DNA of 64,000 bases from Desulfofarcimen acetoxidans DSM 771 (GCF_000024205.1 NC_013216.1:1364001-1428000), one strand, 5' to 3'; positions 27,554 through 37,613 are shown, numbered from the stretch's first letter. Made by a program: numbers and translations. The notes: a model not told the origin generated them from the letters alone.

Positions 27554-28522
27554 ATGCCCTGTGCTTATATAGAAAAAATAAAAGATTATTTAGAAGAAAA
27601 ACTCCCCAAGAAGGAGATGGAAGCCATGGAAAAACACTTGGAGAGCTGTAAGGAGTGCCAGGCAAAACTAGATAATTATCTTGATAATAAGCTGAATTTG
27701 GAGACGGAGACACCGGATGTGGAAGACAAAGTCTTAGTTAGTAAAATAAAAGCCAGGATAAAAGGGATGAGGCGAATTACCCTATATGGCCTTTTAGGAT
27801 TTACCTTGGGGTTATTCTCCAGATTTTATACTTTGGATAATTTTTTCTTAACGAAGGCAGTTATGGCTTTGCCTTATAAACTGGCGGAATTTGTTTTAAG
27901 CATTTTCTTTTCAGGAAATGTCCCACTGTTTTGGGAAGGGGGGGGTTATCATTATCAGGGGAAAATGGGCCTTTTTCCTTATCATCCAATGCTGGACATT
28001 TTGGCAACTACCGTAACGCCGTCAATAATTGCATCATTTATTGCTGTAATTATCGGTTATCTACTGAGTGATAAAAGGGTTTTCCCCCGCAAACATATTA
28101 TTAAGTTCGCAGCAACCTGGCTGATTATTTTGCTGGTTTGGATTGGTATTCTTTACGGCACATATAATCATGCATTAGGAAAAATTAATAATCTTGAGGG
28201 GATTAACGCCATGACCGTTTATACCATAGAAGAAAACAATACATCATGGCTGATAACAATTGATAATGATGCACTAATGAATGAAAAATATGCTAGGCTG
28301 ATAACTATAATATCCGAGGCAGAAAAAGTCGGGAAAAAGATTTATCCCCAAGGGAAGAATGGTTATGAAATGTTAGTAAATTTCTCCGGGGGAGGAACAA
28401 TTCCAATTTTTGTGGACAACGATAGTGGAGAAATGGTTGTGAGAGATGGTAACGCCTATCAAATTCCACCTGAAAAACTGGAATATATTAATAGAGTATT
28501 AGGAGGGATACAAAATGACTAA
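27554..28522 (+). CDS. Membrane anti-sigma factor with zinc-finger N-terminus
   Basis: The 322-residue protein opens with a zf-HC2 type motif (HLESCKEC, with Cys3 at MPC), which binds ECF sigma factors. Hydrophobic segments around residues 80-110, 155-175 and 185-215 follow, then a soluble C-terminal domain of about 110 residues. It would hold the upstream sigma factor at the membrane. It overlaps the next gene by eight bases. Confidence 0.87.
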   Translation: MPCAYIEKIKDYLEEKLPKKEMEAMEKHLESCKECQAKLDNYLDNKLNLETETPDVEDKVLVSKIKARIKGMRRITLYGLLGFTLGLFSRFYTLDNFFLTKAVMALPYKLAEFVLSIFFSGNVPLFWEGGGYHYQGKMGLFPYHPMLDILATTVTPSIIASFIAVIIGYLLSDKRVFPRKHIIKFAATWLIILLVWIGILYGTYNHALGKINNLEGINAMTVYTIEENNTSWLITIDNDALMNEKYARLITIISEAEKVGKKIYPQGKNGYEMLVNFSGGGTIPIFVDNDSGEMVVRDGNAYQIPPEKLEYINRVLGGIQND

Positions 28523-29573
28523 GGTTTTACGGGATAAAGCATTCACAATAATTGGGGCGGGCCTTTTGGGGTATTACTCGAGTATATCCCTCTTCCGCGA
28601 TCTTATCCGGGATAATCTGTTGAGAGTATTGCCGCCCATTAACGACCGCCACCTTCCGGATATATATGTAAATATTATGGGAATGGTAGTGTTTGCTATT
28701 CTTGCTTATCTATTGTTTAATATCATTGTAGAAAAAAGAAGTTTTAAGCTTCATAAAAAAAGTTATGTGACAGCAAGTATTTTACTGATTTTGGCACCAC
28801 TTATGATTGCAGGTATATTTAGAGTCCATGCTGTAAATTTGGTGGCCAAGATGGAAGGAACTACTCCTGTGAAAATTGTAATTGCACCAAATAGTAAAGG
28901 CAGTTCTATTATGTTTGCTGCTGGTTCGTCATCAGCAGGTGGTGTAAATAAATCTGGTTATATTACGGAGCCATATCTAGAGGACTTTGGGAAAGCAATC
29001 GGGAAAATGGAATTAAAGGAAGTGGTTGACGGTGAAGAACAAAAGCAGGGTTCTCACTATTTAACAATGTGGATTGATTATGAGGTGGCCGGTGAATGGT
29101 ACTCAAAAATATTAAGCTATGTCCAGGGAATGTTTGAAGAGCATGTTGCAGGCGAAAGAATAGCTTACTATAGCAATCCTGAACTTGAGAATTTATTAAA
29201 AAAGGTATTTGATGAATTAGCTGATATCAATAATTATGACCGGGCTGGAGTGATAAATTACGTGACAATTAATAAGGGAAATAAAGGTGAGGAAAAGGAA
29301 AGGCTGTTAACCCCTAATGACTTTCAAGTGTTGGTTAATTCCTTAAAAACTGATAACTTAATCAATCAGGATACAGAAGGGGTTAATCGAATTAAAAAAG
29401 CTTTAGATGGATGGATCCCCAAGGAAGAGATGAACATTTATGGGATTGAACTTTTTAAAAAGGGTTCCGCCCAAAATGTAGGCCAAAACTTTATGGTTTA
29501 TGATAAACTTACTCATACTTTGTTATTTGAAGACAAGTATTATCAAGTAGATTTGGATGATATAGTCAAATAA
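28515..29573 (+). CDS. Membrane protein of the ECF sigma operon
   Basis: The family is not recognised. The 352-residue protein has an N-terminal hydrophobic helix, a second at about residues 55-75 and a third at about 88-110, then a soluble outward or inward domain of about 240 residues with no clear motif. It is translationally coupled to the anti-sigma gene (ATGACTAA overlap), so it is likely a co-sensor or the regulon output. Confidence 0.75.
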   Translation: MTKVLRDKAFTIIGAGLLGYYSSISLFRDLIRDNLLRVLPPINDRHLPDIYVNIMGMVVFAILAYLLFNIIVEKRSFKLHKKSYVTASILLILAPLMIAGIFRVHAVNLVAKMEGTTPVKIVIAPNSKGSSIMFAAGSSSAGGVNKSGYITEPYLEDFGKAIGKMELKEVVDGEEQKQGSHYLTMWIDYEVAGEWYSKILSYVQGMFEEHVAGERIAYYSNPELENLLKKVFDELADINNYDRAGVINYVTINKGNKGEEKERLLTPNDFQVLVNSLKTDNLINQDTEGVNRIKKALDGWIPKEEMNIYGIELFKKGSAQNVGQNFMVYDKLTHTLLFEDKYYQVDLDDIVK

Positions 29574-29648
29574 TAAAGTTTTATGGGGCTATTTAAATTG
29601 TTTAGCTACGCGTTTTAATGCTTTTGGGTCTTGAGATGACACTGCAGG

Positions 29649-30038
29649 TTAAGCGGAACCAACACCCAGGACTCCCCCGAGAGCGCCGGAAGTGAGAGAT
29701 AATAATAATTTATGCAAGGAAGATAACAACAAAATATGTCCCGGTAAGATTAAGGCTGAAGCTAACCAGATGATTAAGAAAAAGAGAATACCGACAGACA
29801 GGCCATGCAGCAAGCCTTTTGTGCCGCTCATTTTACCGGCGAATAGTCCGCCACAAGTAACACTTAAGAAGATTATGCCGGCGCTTATCCAGGGAATGGT
29901 TGTTTCGGATATATCTGAATAATAAATAATCAGGCCTAATAAAGCAATTAGAACAGTGGAAAACATAAGCGCCACAAGGGTACTCTTGAGTACAGCGGTA
30001 ATCTGAATAAATGCTGCGGAATCCTGGTTAAAGGACAT
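29649..30038 (-). CDS. Small membrane protein, TIGR04086 family
   Basis: The 129-residue protein has four hydrophobic helices and little else, with the LSVGILFFLIIWLAS and LTSGALGGVLGVG segments seen in the TIGR04086/YrzE-like family of Firmicutes. The function is unknown. It is monocistronic and divergent from folE. The start ATG at 30038 is preceded on the minus strand by an AGGGAGG ribosome binding site. Confidence 0.8.
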   Translation of the reverse strand: MSFNQDSAAFIQITAVLKSTLVALMFSTVLIALLGLIIYYSDISETTIPWISAGIIFLSVTCGGLFAGKMSGTKGLLHGLSVGILFFLIIWLASALILPGHILLLSSLHKLLLSLTSGALGGVLGVGSA

Positions 30039-30283
30039 ATAAAAAAACCTCCCTTTATCAATTCTTTATATATTTCTATGTTCTGAGCTGTAATTTATGA
30101 CTTTATAACCATTGATATGAACCTAAATTTAAAAAAATTCTATTTTGTCGCGCAATTTTGTTTATTTCATGCAGGACGTTGATAAAATGTGGCGAAATAA
30201 ATATAGTCAGAGTAATTATATTGCTACAGGTTGATTTTTAAGGTATATTAACAAAGGGGTCAGATAAATTAGGAGGGGAAGCA

Positions 30284-30850
30284 ATGATCGACCAAGAAAA
30301 GATTGAAAAGGCTGTATATATGATCTTAGAAGCTATTGGTGAAGATCCCGAAAGAGAAGGTCTATTAGAAACCCCCGCCCGGGTTGCCAGAATGTATAAA
30401 GAAGTTTTTTGCGGTTTATCTGAGGATCCTAATATACACTTGCGAAAAATTTTTAATGAGGAGCACGAGGAATTGGTTTTAGTTAAAGACATAGCATTTT
30501 CCTCTATGTGTGAGCACCACCTCCTTCCTTTTTTTGGCAAGGCACATGTTGCTTATATTCCGCATAAAGGTAGAGTGACCGGTCTGTCTAAGCTGGCCCG
30601 TGTAGTAGATTCCTATGCCAAAAGGCCACAATTGCAGGAACGCTTGACTTCACAAATTGCTGATTGTATAATGAAGCATTTAAATCCTTACGGAGTTATA
30701 GTTGTTGTTGAGGCTGAGCATATGTGTATGACCTTGCGTGGTATTAAAAAACCCGGCTCAAAAACTGTTACATCTGCTGTGCGTGGTGCTTTTAAAAGCA
30801 ACGATGCTACCAGAGCAGAGGCCTTTGCATTAATCAGAACATTAAATTAG
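30284..30850 (+). CDS. folE: GTP cyclohydrolase I
   Basis: The enzyme makes dihydroneopterin triphosphate from GTP at the head of folate (and queuosine-type) synthesis. The 188-residue protein has the zinc ligands and catalytic segment [12 protein letters not shown], then GLSKLARVV and [10 protein letters not shown], and the last cysteine in [12 protein letters not shown]. The start is ATG 30284 after GGAGGGGAAGC. It is followed ten bases later by the YpmA-like gene and then surE, in one probable operon. Confidence 0.96.
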   Translation: MIDQEKIEKAVYMILEAIGEDPEREGLLETPARVARMYKEVFCGLSEDPNIHLRKIFNEEHEELVLVKDIAFSSMCEHHLLPFFGKAHVAYIPHKGRVTGLSKLARVVDSYAKRPQLQERLTSQIADCIMKHLNPYGVIVVVEAEHMCMTLRGIKKPGSKTVTSAVRGAFKSNDATRAEAFALIRTLN

Positions 30851-30859
30851 GGGGTCCCA

Positions 30860-31042
30860 ATGATTAAGGGAAGCGATGGACCTAAATTAGAATTAATTGC
30901 TGCCAAAAGCTTTAAAGAGTATGATCAGATGTACAAAGTGGTTGATTTCCTGAATAAAACACTTAAAGAAAAAAACGTTATGTTTGGTTTAACTAAAAAC
31001 AGTAATACTAAAGAAGTGACAATATCCATTTATGAAACATAA
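30860..31042 (+). CDS. YpmA-like small protein (DUF4264)
   Basis: The 60-residue protein reads YDQMYKVVDFLNKTLK ... NVMFGLTKN ... TISIYET, which matches the B. subtilis YpmA pattern of LYKLVDxLNRTLK, LMFGL and IYxT. The function is not known. It lies in a probable operon with folE and surE, with a GGGGGTCC ribosome binding site before ATG 30860. Confidence 0.85.
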   Translation: MIKGSDGPKLELIAAKSFKEYDQMYKVVDFLNKTLKEKNVMFGLTKNSNTKEVTISIYET

Positions 31043-31066
31043 AAATACTTGGTGCCGGAGGGAAAA

Positions 31067-31843
31067 ATGCGTCTTCTTTTAAGTAATGATGACGGGATCA
31101 ATGCTAAAGGAATAAAAACTTTAGCAGAGAGATTAAGCAAAACAGCAGAAGTGTTTGTTGTTGCTCCGGATCGGGAGAGAAGTTCAACAGGTCACGGTAT
31201 TACAGTATATAGGCCCTTAATGGTAACAGAAATGCATTTGTGTAAGGATGTTGTCGCCTGGTCGATTAGCGGAACTCCTGCTGATTGTGTGAAGCTAGGT
31301 ATAGATGAGTTATTGCCTGCCCGGCCTGATTTAATCATTTCCGGCATCAACAACGGATCAAACCTGAGTACCGATGTTCTATACTCGGGAACTGTTTCCG
31401 CCGCTATTGAAGGCGTTATTAACGGTATACCGGCGATTGCTGTTTCACTGGCCAACAATGATTGTCTTGAGCCTGATCTAGTTGAGGATTTTAGCTGCGC
31501 GGTTGGTTTTACTGAAAACATGGTCAGTAATTTTATCAGTACCGGTATGTATCCGGGGGTAATGCTCAATATTAATGTGCCCGCCGGTAAACCGTCGGGT
31601 GTTAAAGTTACCCAGTTGGGACTCAGGCGATATGTTAACTGCTTTGAGAAGAGAACTAATCCCAGAGGCAAGGTTTATTACTGGTTGGCCGGCGAACCTA
31701 TAGATGTGGAAACGGGTTTGCTGGATATAGATTCAAAAGCCGTTAAAGATAATTTTATCTCCATAACTCCAATCCACTTTAATCTAACTCATTTTGATGA
31801 AATAGAGAATCTTAATAAATGGGTAAAAGAATTGAGGGACTAG
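31067..31843 (+). CDS. surE: 5'-nucleotidase SurE
   Basis: SurE removes phosphate from nucleoside monophosphates under stress. The protein starts MRLLLSNDDGINAKGIKTL, the family metal-binding opening, followed by VAPDRERSSTGHGIT and the ISGINNGSNLSTDVLYSGTV motif. GTG 31049 is in frame, but the GGAGGG at 31057-31062 makes ATG 31067 the better start. The protein is 258 residues, normal for the family. A terminator overlaps its stop codon. Confidence 0.95.
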   Translation: MRLLLSNDDGINAKGIKTLAERLSKTAEVFVVAPDRERSSTGHGITVYRPLMVTEMHLCKDVVAWSISGTPADCVKLGIDELLPARPDLIISGINNGSNLSTDVLYSGTVSAAIEGVINGIPAIAVSLANNDCLEPDLVEDFSCAVGFTENMVSNFISTGMYPGVMLNINVPAGKPSGVKVTQLGLRRYVNCFEKRTNPRGKVYYWLAGEPIDVETGLLDIDSKAVKDNFISITPIHFNLTHFDEIENLNKWVKELRD

Positions 31844-31862
31844 CATCCCTCAATTCTTTTTT
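31831..31862 (+). terminator. Terminator of the folE-ypmA-surE operon
   Basis: ATTGAGGGA and TCCCTCAAT pair around CTAGCA, with the surE TAG in the loop, followed by TCTTTTTT. The stem begins inside the last codons of surE. Confidence 0.85.
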
Positions 31863-31893
31863 AGGATATGGGCTGCTCTTTATATATAATATT

Positions 31894-33444
31894 TTAAAAC
31901 CTGGGTTTTAAAAATCCGGTAATTTGCTTAAAGTCATCCATATCTATAGTTTTGGTGGCAACGAGCAGGCTTAAATATACCACCGTTCCGCATAATAAAA
32001 TAAAAATTAAGCTAAAGAGATTAATGGTGTGGTGATGATTTATATAAATATTAGCCTGCCACATAAAATATGCCATACCTGTCACTGCCAGAAAGGGTTT
32101 GAATAAATGAATCACAGGATTTAATTTATATCCTGTAAGATATTGTAAATCAAGATAATTCATAACAGCCATAATTAAATAGCTGGCAGACAATGATATG
32201 GCAGCCCCCCTGATACCCCATAAGCCCGTAAAATAATAAATGCCGAAAATTTTGAATAAAGAAGCTGCAACCATATTCTTGAATGGTTTGGTTGCATTGC
32301 CCAGACCTTGTAGAATACCGGTAGTGGTTTGTGTAAAATATAAAAACGGTCCTCCCAAAGCCAGAAGGCTGAGAATAAAACCGGTTTCAGAATAACCGAA
32401 AAGAATGCCGCAGATTTCATTAGCCAGTACCGCTAAAACAGCTGCGCTGGGCAGGCCTGTAAGAATTGTAATACGCAGTGACTTGTTTATTCTGTTGTGA
32501 ACCATTGTAATGTTGTTTTGTGCCATGGCATCAGAAATAGCGGGAACCAGAGCTGTGGCCAGTGAAATAGTAATAACGGTGGGTGTGAATAGAAGTGTTT
32601 CAGCTATCCCGGCTAATTGACCATAGATTGAAGTAGATGCTTTAAGAGATAAGCCTATTGCCTGAAGCTGTTGGGGTATTAATATAGCTTCCAGTGACAT
32701 TAATCCTGTAGCTACAAATCTGGTTAATGTAATAGGTGCGGCCAGGTGAAAAATCCTCTTGCTGTTTGCGGCAAATTCCAAGCTGGTTTTTTGCCTTTTA
32801 TGCTGCAAATAAGGGCGATGCTGAAAATATATGATCAGCATTAACAAAAAGCCTGAGAGCTCACCGCACACTACACCTAATGAAACCCCGATAGCCGCAT
32901 ACTCCAGTCCGCGCGGCAGCAGCAGGTAAGCGGCGGCAAGTCCTATGGTTATTCTGACTAATTGCTCAATTGTTTGTGTTGCAGCTGTGGGTGTCATGCG
33001 TTGAAGCCCCTGGAAATATCCTCGGAAAGCAGAACATATTGAAACAATAATAATTCCGGGGACTAAACACAGAAAACTATAATAAACCTTGGGATTTGGG
33101 AAAATATATTTTAATAATAAAGGAGCGGCCCAAACTATTCCAGCAGTGCATAATAGACTAAATGCTGTTAAATAAAACAAAGACACATGAAAAATATTAC
33201 GGGCGCCGGCAAAGTTATGACGGGCCGTTTCTTCGGCTACCAGTTTAGAAATAGACAGGGGTATGCCGGCAGTAGCTACGACCAGTACCAGTACATAAAT
33301 TGGGTAAACCATGTTAAAAAGGCCGATGCCCTCAGGTTGAATCAATCGAATCATAATAATTTGATATATAAACCCGATGATGCGGTTAATCAGGGCTGCG
33401 GCTAATAAAACCATCGCCCCGTAAATAAATGATTGACGTGTCAT
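31894..33444 (-). CDS. spoVB: SpoVB-type lipid II flippase-like membrane protein
   Basis: The 516-residue protein has about 14 hydrophobic helices of the MATE-like polysaccharide flippase family. Motifs IIGFIYQIIMIRLI, GIGLFNMVYPIYVLVLVVATAGIPLSISK and GIRGAAIS fit the SpoVB subgroup of spore-cortex synthesis. The frame opens at 33477, but ATG 33444 follows GGAAAGGAAA and begins the family pattern MTRQSFIYGA, so it is chosen. The gene is monocistronic and convergent with surE. Confidence 0.88.
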   Translation of the reverse strand: MTRQSFIYGAMVLLAAALINRIIGFIYQIIMIRLIQPEGIGLFNMVYPIYVLVLVVATAGIPLSISKLVAEETARHNFAGARNIFHVSLFYLTAFSLLCTAGIVWAAPLLLKYIFPNPKVYYSFLCLVPGIIIVSICSAFRGYFQGLQRMTPTAATQTIEQLVRITIGLAAAYLLLPRGLEYAAIGVSLGVVCGELSGFLLMLIIYFQHRPYLQHKRQKTSLEFAANSKRIFHLAAPITLTRFVATGLMSLEAILIPQQLQAIGLSLKASTSIYGQLAGIAETLLFTPTVITISLATALVPAISDAMAQNNITMVHNRINKSLRITILTGLPSAAVLAVLANEICGILFGYSETGFILSLLALGGPFLYFTQTTTGILQGLGNATKPFKNMVAASLFKIFGIYYFTGLWGIRGAAISLSASYLIMAVMNYLDLQYLTGYKLNPVIHLFKPFLAVTGMAYFMWQANIYINHHHTINLFSLIFILLCGTVVYLSLLVATKTIDMDDFKQITGFLKPRF

Positions 33445-33813
33445 TTGATTTTTTCCTTTCCACGATGTATACTTCAAAATATATGTATGTCCAGCAGTGG
33501 GAAGCTATGTATTCAAAAATTTTAACTAAGAATTCTTGTCCTTAAGAATTCTTTTTTAAGGTAATTTTATCTTTATGACTAAGCAAAAAAAATTATTAAA
33601 AAGCTAGTATCTACAAGGATTTAGGCATCTAGATGTAGAATAGGAAATGGATTAGTCTAAAATTATATCTATCCGTATCGGAACAAATTTTGGGTAATTT
33701 TTAAAAGAAAAATAAGCTTCAAATTATAAAACCATTATTCCCCAAGTTTGGCTCTTAAGAAGTATAGAAGGATAGTTATATGGAAACCATTATTTACAAA
33801 GGAGGCAACAGCT
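33445..33813. other. Long AT-rich region upstream of the EF-G-like gene
   Basis: No gene is seen. Two identical palindromes AAGAATTCTT lie at 33528-33537 and 33544-33553, 16 bases apart, possibly operator half-sites. A GCATCTAGATGT palindrome is near 33625. The EF-G ribosome binding site AAAGGAGGC is at 33798-33806. No clear promoter boxes were fixed. Confidence 0.4.
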
Positions 33814-35826
33814 TTGAAAAACTATCAAACCACACAGCTGCGTAACGTTGCAGTAGTGGCGCACGGGGGATCCGGAAAAACATCCCTGGTAGAGGCCATG
33901 CTGTTTAATACCGGGTTATTATCTCGTTTGGGTCGTGTTGAAGACGGTACCACCACTGCTGATTACCATCCGGAAGAAATTAACCGCCAGTTAACAATAC
34001 ATACCAGCATAGTGCCGGTTGAATGGGAAAATACCAAGATAAATCTTTTAGACACACCTGGTTTCTCAGATTTTATTGTTGACGTTAAAGGGGCTCTGCG
34101 TGTAGCAGAAGGTGCCTTGTTTGTTGTTTCTGCTGTTGATGGTGTGGAAGTTCAGCATGAAATTATCTGGGGTTTTACTAATAAAGAAGAGTTGCCCCGT
34201 CTGGTTTTTATAAATAAGATGGATCGGGAAAATGCTGATTTTGACAAAGTAGTAGACGAACTTAAAGAAAAGTTTAATGTTAATTTTGTTCCGGTTCAAA
34301 TACCTATAGGATCTTTTGACAAATTTTCCGGTGTGGTGGATGTTCTCAGAGGAAAAGCCTACAGCGGAGACGGCAAAGGCAAAGAGATACCCATACCTGA
34401 GAGTTTGCTTGATACGGTTGCCGGTTATCGGGAGGCTTTGATTGAAGCTGCGGCCGAAAGTGATGACGAATTGACCATGAAGTACCTGGAAGGTGAAGAA
34501 CTCACCCCGGAAGAAATCATAAGCGGGTTTAAAAAGTCTTTGGCCGACGGTAAAATAGTGCCTGTCTTAAGTGGTTCAGCTACTAAAAATATGGGCGTTG
34601 CTCAATTGTCAAGCTTTATAGCGGAATTTTTCCCGGCACCGCAGGAAGAAGAAGGCTCTATGGCAGCTCTTGTGTTTAAAACTATTGGTGACCCTTATGT
34701 TGGAAAAATGAACTTTTTTAAAGTATTTAAAGGTAAGCTTAAAGCAGATTCAGTTGTTTACAACAGCGTTAAAGAAGCTAATGAAAAAATTGGCCAGGTG
34801 CTTTATTTACGGGGCAAATCAACTGCTGCTACCGATGCAGTGCCAACAGGTGATATTGCTGTGCTGGTAAAACTTCACGATACCACAACAGGTGATACGC
34901 TTTGCGATAAGGATAATCCCGTCGTATTGGAAGGTATAGAGTTTCCTATTCCGACTCTTACCGCGGCAGTTAATCCTAAGAGTAAAAATGACGAGGATAA
35001 GCTCAGTGATGCCATGTCTAAAATCCTGGATGAGGATCCTACCTTAAAGCTGGAGAAAAATACTGAAACTAAGCAAACTCTGTTAACAGCCATGGGCGAA
35101 CTGCATGTTAATATCATTGTGGACAGGCTTAAGAATAAATATGGCGTTGATGTAACCTTAAGCGATGCTAAAGTTCCCTACAGGGAAACTATTCGCGGTA
35201 AGGTTGAAGTGGAAGGAAAACATAAAAAACAATCCGGTGGCAGAGGCCAGTTTGGACATGTTTGGATTCGTTTTGAATCTACAGATGATGAATTTGTATT
35301 CTCAGAAGAAGTTTTTGGTGGCGCAGTACCCAGGAATTATTTCCCCGCGGTGGAGAAAGGCCTGCGTGAAGCTATGTCGGAAGGTGTCTTGGCGGGTTAC
35401 CCGGTAACCGGTCTGAAGGCTACTTTGTACGACGGTTCTTACCACCCGGTAGACTCTTCGGAAATGGCTTTTAAAATTGCAGCATCTTTAGCTTTTAAGA
35501 AGGGTTGCGAAAAGGCTTCTCCGGCACTGTTGGAGCCGGTTATGAGTGTGGAAGTACTTGTTCCTGACAATTTTATGGGTGACATTATCAGTGATTTCAA
35601 TACAAAGCGGGGCAGAGTACTGGGCAGTGAGCAGGTAGAAGGCTTGACTAAGATTATGGCTACTGTTCCCCTTTCGGAAATGTATCGTTATGCTATTGAC
35701 TTGAAGTCTATGACACAGGGACGCGGTTCCTTTAATATGAGTTTTTCCGGCTATGATGAAGTACCGGCCCGCCTGGCAGAAGATATTATTAAAAAGGCTA
35801 AGGCGGAAAAAGAAGAGAGCAGATAA
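33814..35826 (+). CDS. Elongation factor G-like translational GTPase
   Basis: The protein is 670 residues from TTG 33814. It shows the GTPase motifs GGSGKTSL (P-loop), the DTPGFSDF G3, and NKMDRE G4, then EF-G domains II-V (HVWIRFES, HPVDSSEMAFKIAA). The P-loop reads AHGGSGKT rather than the AHIDAGKT of standard EF-G, placing it in the EF-G-like/EF-G2 group whose role in translocation is uncertain. The frame is open from 33748 but the AAAGGAGGC at 33798 supports 33814. It has its own terminator, so it is not in an str operon. Confidence 0.9.
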   Translation: MKNYQTTQLRNVAVVAHGGSGKTSLVEAMLFNTGLLSRLGRVEDGTTTADYHPEEINRQLTIHTSIVPVEWENTKINLLDTPGFSDFIVDVKGALRVAEGALFVVSAVDGVEVQHEIIWGFTNKEELPRLVFINKMDRENADFDKVVDELKEKFNVNFVPVQIPIGSFDKFSGVVDVLRGKAYSGDGKGKEIPIPESLLDTVAGYREALIEAAAESDDELTMKYLEGEELTPEEIISGFKKSLADGKIVPVLSGSATKNMGVAQLSSFIAEFFPAPQEEEGSMAALVFKTIGDPYVGKMNFFKVFKGKLKADSVVYNSVKEANEKIGQVLYLRGKSTAATDAVPTGDIAVLVKLHDTTTGDTLCDKDNPVVLEGIEFPIPTLTAAVNPKSKNDEDKLSDAMSKILDEDPTLKLEKNTETKQTLLTAMGELHVNIIVDRLKNKYGVDVTLSDAKVPYRETIRGKVEVEGKHKKQSGGRGQFGHVWIRFESTDDEFVFSEEVFGGAVPRNYFPAVEKGLREAMSEGVLAGYPVTGLKATLYDGSYHPVDSSEMAFKIAASLAFKKGCEKASPALLEPVMSVEVLVPDNFMGDIISDFNTKRGRVLGSEQVEGLTKIMATVPLSEMYRYAIDLKSMTQGRGSFNMSFSGYDEVPARLAEDIIKKAKAEKEESR

Positions 35827-35880
35827 ATACAAAGCAACTGACCCGAAAGGGCAGCAACAGTTAAGTCAAATACCAAAAAG

Positions 35881-35917
35881 AAACCCGTATCACCATAGAG
35901 GTGGTGCGGGTTTTTTG
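35881..35917 (+). terminator. Terminator of the EF-G-like gene
   Basis: AAACCCGTATCACC pairs with GGTGGTGCGGGTTT across ATAGA, with two G-T pairs, then TTTTTTG. The stem sequence resembles those at 39770 and 43374. Confidence 0.9.
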
Positions 35918-35930
35918 TTTCTAAATTAAA

Positions 35931-36317
35931 TCATCTGATTGCATTCTGGCTAAAAGCTATTAAAACAATGGCTATAAGTACGACAGAAGCAGTCATGATC
36001 AAATCTATTGTGTAAGGGAAAATACCTTCACCTTTTTCTATTTCTTTTCTGAAGAATAAAAAACGGGTTGTTGCTACCAGATTTATCACTACACCCAGCA
36101 TAATAAGTAATGAACCATATACTGCTGATTTTGACCAGTTCAACTTGTTTTCTAAGATAATCGATGATCCGGTTAAATTAAATCTAAATACAAGAAATCC
36201 TATGGCAATCATATTCAGGGCAGTGCGTGTCCAGGCTAAAAAAGTTCTTTCATTTGCCATATGCAACTGTAATCTATCTTTAAAAGGCAATTTACTGTGC
36301 GGATTTTTTTCCCTCAC
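35931..36317 (-). CDS. DUF202 family membrane protein (YidH-like)
   Basis: The 128-residue protein has the family signature HMANERTFLAWTRTAL followed by three hydrophobic helices. Function is unknown; such proteins are widespread single inner-membrane helpers. The start ATG at 36317 fits. Its 3' end lies 14 bases from the EF-G terminator, with convergent transcription. Confidence 0.9.
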   Translation of the reverse strand: MREKNPHSKLPFKDRLQLHMANERTFLAWTRTALNMIAIGFLVFRFNLTGSSIILENKLNWSKSAVYGSLLIMLGVVINLVATTRFLFFRKEIEKGEGIFPYTIDLIMTASVVLIAIVLIAFSQNAIR

Positions 36318-36401
36318 TATATCCTCTCCAAAAAAGTTCTGTGTACTTTATGTAAACAATTTTATAATAGAAAAATTCTCATGCGCATGTCTTTCCATAT
36401 A

Positions 36402-37007
36402 TCAAGTTGTATATTTAATAGATAAATTTGCTATTTTACCTCTGGGTAAATTATCATTATTAATAAATTCAAAGCCAGCAACAGGTATATTTTTGGTTTT
36501 GTTCTGCCATGATAAACGCACTTCGCTATAAAAACTGCTATTTTCAATTTGTAAAGAAACAAACATTTTATGCTTTGAATTTATAATATTTTCTAATTCA
36601 GGAGTTAAATATACCTGAACACCTCCGGCGGAAAAATCAATCATAGTTGTAAAGGCTGTAAGATTTTCCGCGTTAAAAATAAGATTATTAGAATAAAGTG
36701 ATCTTCTGTATTTTCTCTCTCTGGTTTTAATAAAATTATCAGGTATTAAAAAGCCATAGAACTTTTTACTGTCGTTATTAATCTTTTCTAAGGTTGTATT
36801 GCTCGTATATAAACCTAATTTTAAAGCCGCACTTATCTCAACATTTTGTTTTATTGTTAGAAATAAAGGTTGTTTGTTATAGTTTGGAAAATTAATCCAA
36901 AATATGTTTTCTTCGATGCTTGTGATAATTGCTTCGTGAGTATATTGATTAGCAGGTGTAATACAAATTTTATGGTTGACCACTAAAATATCTTTACCAT
37001 AGATCAA
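36402..37007 (-). CDS. PilZ-domain c-di-GMP receptor (YcgR-like)
   Basis: The 201-residue protein has an N-terminal YcgR-like beta domain (about 1-95) and a C-terminal PilZ domain. The c-di-GMP signature is visible as RERKYRRS followed by DFSAGGVQV, the RxxxR ... D/NxSxxG pair. It should bind c-di-GMP and act as a flagellar brake or secretion effector. No flagellar genes are nearby. The start ATG is at 37007. Confidence 0.9.
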   Translation of the reverse strand: MIYGKDILVVNHKICITPANQYTHEAIITSIEENIFWINFPNYNKQPLFLTIKQNVEISAALKLGLYTSNTTLEKINNDSKKFYGFLIPDNFIKTRERKYRRSLYSNNLIFNAENLTAFTTMIDFSAGGVQVYLTPELENIINSKHKMFVSLQIENSSFYSEVRLSWQNKTKNIPVAGFEFINNDNLPRGKIANLSIKYTT

Positions 37008-37076
37008 TCTAATTCCTCCATTTCAAGAGTTGCGAGAATATAACGTAATCAAAAGTTAATATGCCCAGAGCAAATG

Positions 37077-37613
37077 CTATGGGTTTAACGTAAACCTCCA
37101 GTTAATCTTCTTATCTTTAGTATTAGCAACTAAATAATAATATTTTTCTCCTTCTTTTGGTTTGAATAACAGGTATTGTTGAGGAACACTGTTAAGCTTG
37201 ACTTTCGAATTGATTAACTCCTTAATTGCGCTTTGCTCTACAGGCAGTGGATTATAGGTCCTTCCTTTTTCATCGATTAACAACCATCTTATTTTATATT
37301 CTGGTTTTGATATATAAACAGGGACAGCCATTAAGGTAAATGCCGGTTCCACAGTTACATTATTAAGAGGCAATTTTATGCTGTCAGAAGTAATAGCCAA
37401 GGGGGAATCTCCTGCTCTTACTATAACATCATGAAAACTTGTTTCCATACCACCATCTATAAAATTTTGAGGAATCGAGCCTGTATCAGGTGTCTTATTT
37501 TGACCGGATTGTATATAAAACCAAATAATCAAAAAGGCACCGGGGGCTATTAAAAGAAATAAGAACCATTTCCTCACCAGACTTAAATTTCTCATTTCCT
37601 TTTTCTTATTCAT
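37077..37613 (-). CDS. Membrane-anchored extracytoplasmic protein, unknown
   Basis: The 178-residue protein has a short positive N-terminus, a membrane helix of about 20 residues (WFLFLLIAPGAFLIIWFYI) and then a beta-rich domain that resembles DUF4352-like surface domains. No cysteine lipobox is visible. The function is unknown. It is divergent from the 38123 gene, and the upstream gap carries a 26-bp palindrome. Confidence 0.7.
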   Translation of the reverse strand: MNKKKEMRNLSLVRKWFLFLLIAPGAFLIIWFYIQSGQNKTPDTGSIPQNFIDGGMETSFHDVIVRAGDSPLAITSDSIKLPLNNVTVEPAFTLMAVPVYISKPEYKIRWLLIDEKGRTYNPLPVEQSAIKELINSKVKLNSVPQQYLLFKPKEGEKYYYLVANTKDKKINWRFTLNP

